Shown here piece by piece: positions 48,211 through 49,644 of a stretch of 49,644 bases of DNA. The DNA lies in the NCBI GenBank assembly GCA_012839325.1, contig DUNQ01000079.1:1-49644 (forward strand). Direction: 5' to 3'. This DNA is from Candidatus Cloacimonadota bacterium (GTDB lineage Bacteria; Cloacimonadota; Cloacimonadia; Cloacimonadales; Cloacimonadaceae). The position numbers were made by a program, and so were the translations under genes. Positions within the stretch are counted from its first letter, which is position 1; the number at the start of each line of letters is the position of its first letter. A model generated the notes under the pieces. The model saw only the letters and a program-made list of their open reading frames with translations, searched no databases and was not told where the DNA came from.

Positions 48211-49599
48211 ATGCTGCTATACAACACGAAAACAAGAAAAAAAGAAGAATTCATCCCGCTGGAAGAAGGCAAGCTCAAACTATATGCCTGCGGACCCACC
48301 GTTTATAACTATTTTCATATCGGCAATGCCCGCGCTTTTCTATTCTTTGATGTGGTGCGCCGCTACTTTGAATACCTCGGCTATGAGGTGAGCTATGTGC
48401 AAAATATCACCGATATAGACGACAAAATCATTGAGCAAGCAATCGCCGAAAACACTGATTTCAAGACAATTGCAGATAAGTATTCCGAGGCATTCTTGGA
48501 AGATACCGATGCGCTGGGCATCAAACGCCCTCACTTTCAGCCCCGCGCCACCGAGGTAATGCCCCAGATCATCGCGCTCATCCACGATCTACAGCAAAAA
48601 GGCTTTGCCTATGAAGTGGAAGGCGATGTATATTTCGACACCGCCGCACTTCCTGAATATGGCTCACTGAGCGGAAAGCAGATAGAAGATCAAAAGGCAG
48701 GCGCAAGAGTAGCAGAAAACATACAAAAGAAGCATCCCGCCGACTTCACGCTCTGGAAAAAGAGCAAACCCGGCGAACCCGTTTGGGATTCCCCTTGGGG
48801 AGAAGGGCGCCCCGGCTGGCACACGGAATGCGTTGTAATGAGCCAACACCATCTCGGACAAAGCTTTGACATCCATGGCGGCGGGATAGATCTCGTATTT
48901 CCCCACCATGAGAACGAAAATGCACAAGCCCTCGCGCTATCCGGCAAGCCCTTGGCACGCTATTGGATGCACAACGGTTTCCTGAATATGGAAGGCGAAA
49001 AGATGAGCAAAAGCCTGGATAACTTCATCACTGCACGTGATATACTCAAGCAGTATGACGCCGAAGCTATCCGCTTTTTCTTCCTTTCAAAGCACTACCG
49101 CTCACCAATCGACTTCAATCGTGAATTAATTATCGAATCCGACAAAGCGGTGGATAACTTTTATAAAGCATTAGCCGGCATAGGTATGGACAGCTTGGAT
49201 GAGAATCCCGTGAGTTCACCGGAGATCCTCGCCCATGAAGAAAGCTTCCAAGATTCCATGAACGATGACTTTAATACAGCCAAGGCGATCGCCACTCTTT
49301 TTGAACTGGCAAATATCACTCGCAGCGCAAATAACGAGCTTCCCTTGCGTCAGGATGCGGCGAAGATGTTGCTCAAACTTGGAAGAACCTTGGGCTTTTT
49401 CAAAGACCCCGAAAAGCGCCTCACCGAGGAGATTCCGGATCTCTCTAAAGCATTGGTAGAGATGATGCTAAACTATCGCAACGACGCCCGCGAACGTAAA
49501 GATTGGGCTTTGGCGGATAAGATTCGCAACGATCTCTTGGCGCTGGGCATAGAGATCAAAGACTCCCCCGAAGGCAGCACCTGGAACATGAGGAAATAG
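48211..49599 (+). CDS. cysS: Cysteinyl-tRNA synthetase
   Basis: CysRS charges tRNA-Cys with cysteine in the cytoplasm. The 462-residue class I synthetase has HIGN at 36-39 and KMSKS at 264-268. The zinc ligand Cys27 is in YACGPTVYNYFHIGN and the metal-binding FPHHENENAQA segment follows in order. It also has the GWHTECVVMS block and the C-terminal DALR-type helical domain ending SPEGSTWNMRK. AGGAG precedes the ATG, 11 nt after the C25 peptidase stop. It is complete. Confidence 0.97.
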   Translation: MLLYNTKTRKKEEFIPLEEGKLKLYACGPTVYNYFHIGNARAFLFFDVVRRYFEYLGYEVSYVQNITDIDDKIIEQAIAENTDFKTIADKYSEAFLEDTDALGIKRPHFQPRATEVMPQIIALIHDLQQKGFAYEVEGDVYFDTAALPEYGSLSGKQIEDQKAGARVAENIQKKHPADFTLWKKSKPGEPVWDSPWGEGRPGWHTECVVMSQHHLGQSFDIHGGGIDLVFPHHENENAQALALSGKPLARYWMHNGFLNMEGEKMSKSLDNFITARDILKQYDAEAIRFFFLSKHYRSPIDFNRELIIESDKAVDNFYKALAGIGMDSLDENPVSSPEILAHEESFQDSMNDDFNTAKAIATLFELANITRSANNELPLRQDAAKMLLKLGRTLGFFKDPEKRLTEEIPDLSKALVEMMLNYRNDARERKDWALADKIRNDLLALGIEIKDSPEGSTWNMRK

Positions 49600-49602
49600 A
49601 TC

Positions 49603-49644
49603 ATGAAAAAGAAAACAATGGGAATAATCGTCGGACTGGTAATA
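49603..49644 (+). CDS. Start of a gene running off the right edge (signal peptide)
   Basis: An ATG at 49603 opens a frame of 14 codons MKKKTMGIIVGLVI with no stop. The Lys-rich start and following hydrophobic residues look like a signal peptide or N-terminal membrane helix. GAGGA lies 9 nt upstream, within the end of cysS. The product cannot be identified from so little. Confidence 0.6.
   Translation, partial: MKKKTMGIIVGLVI

Noticed and set aside
1-49644. CRISPR arrays
   Set aside because: The repeats present are dispersed palindromes, tandem pairs or short units. No regularly spaced direct-repeat array and no cas gene was seen.

Overview
The window looks like a chromosomal segment of an uncultured, diderm, fermentative bacterium. 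Gene content best fits the Candidatus Cloacimonadota (Cloacimonas-like) lineage: a pgsB-pgsC-pgsW poly-gamma-glutamate set, secreted proteins ending in FlgD-like/type IX-type sorting domains, a gingipain-like C25 peptidase, a short RpoD-type sigma factor and an amino-acid-fermenter metabolism (glycine C-acetyltransferase, phosphate butyryl/acetyltransferase, ATP-type PEP carboxykinase). This lineage call is inference from gene content; no rRNA is present.

Layout. 1-9.4 kb, minus strand: acpS, ogt, the ribosomal/tRNA-modification operon rpsP-khpA-rimM-trmD-rplS, then asnB with a LEA-type lipoprotein, then kbl-rsmI-HAD phosphatase. 9.7-13.4 kb, plus strand: two large secreted proteins, each with its own terminator. 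13.4-22.9 kb is the accessory part: an AT-rich type II restriction-modification pair bracketed by two near-identical terminator hairpins, the tmRNA gene ssrA, mgtE placed between two ~225-bp direct repeats, an IS3-family element with a programmed frameshift site, a SUMF1-domain secreted protein, and an autoregulated sdpR-sdpI pair. 23.1-33.7 kb, plus strand: acyl-CoA synthetase, THUMP RNA methyltransferase, EamA permease, secG, a tRNA-Leu with the rare AAG anticodon, surE, pcm, a cNMP-binding protein, an AI-2E permease, a serine-palmitoyltransferase-like enzyme and pckA. 34.3-40.3 kb: pgsB-pgsC-pgsW followed by a secreted protein, an outer-membrane-barrel-like protein, an acidic small protein and gpsA. 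40.4-49.6 kb: acyP, a LysM/M23 envelope hydrolase, a sigma-70 factor, ptb, rlmH, a 50-aa membrane protein resembling OadG, a 1302-residue C25 peptidase, cysS and the start of another gene.

How it fits together. Most genes are packed in operons with 4-nt ATGA overlaps. Several promoters have recognisable TTGACA / TATAAT-like boxes with ~17-nt spacers, consistent with the sigma-70 factor encoded here. The envelope theme is strong: secreted C-terminal-sorted proteins, the C25 (PorU-like) peptidase, the pgs polymer locus with a candidate outer-membrane partner, and a possible sphingolipid first-step enzyme.

The non-coding DNA carries at least four families of dispersed structured repeats: a 43-nt palindrome (four intact copies), a ~95-nt nested palindrome (two copies with compensatory changes), a bipartite ~140-170-nt element (two copies), and duplicated terminator hairpins around the restriction-modification genes. 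These repeats, the pgs-plus-outer-membrane locus and the tRNA-Leu(AAG) are the observations most worth following up. No CRISPR array was found.
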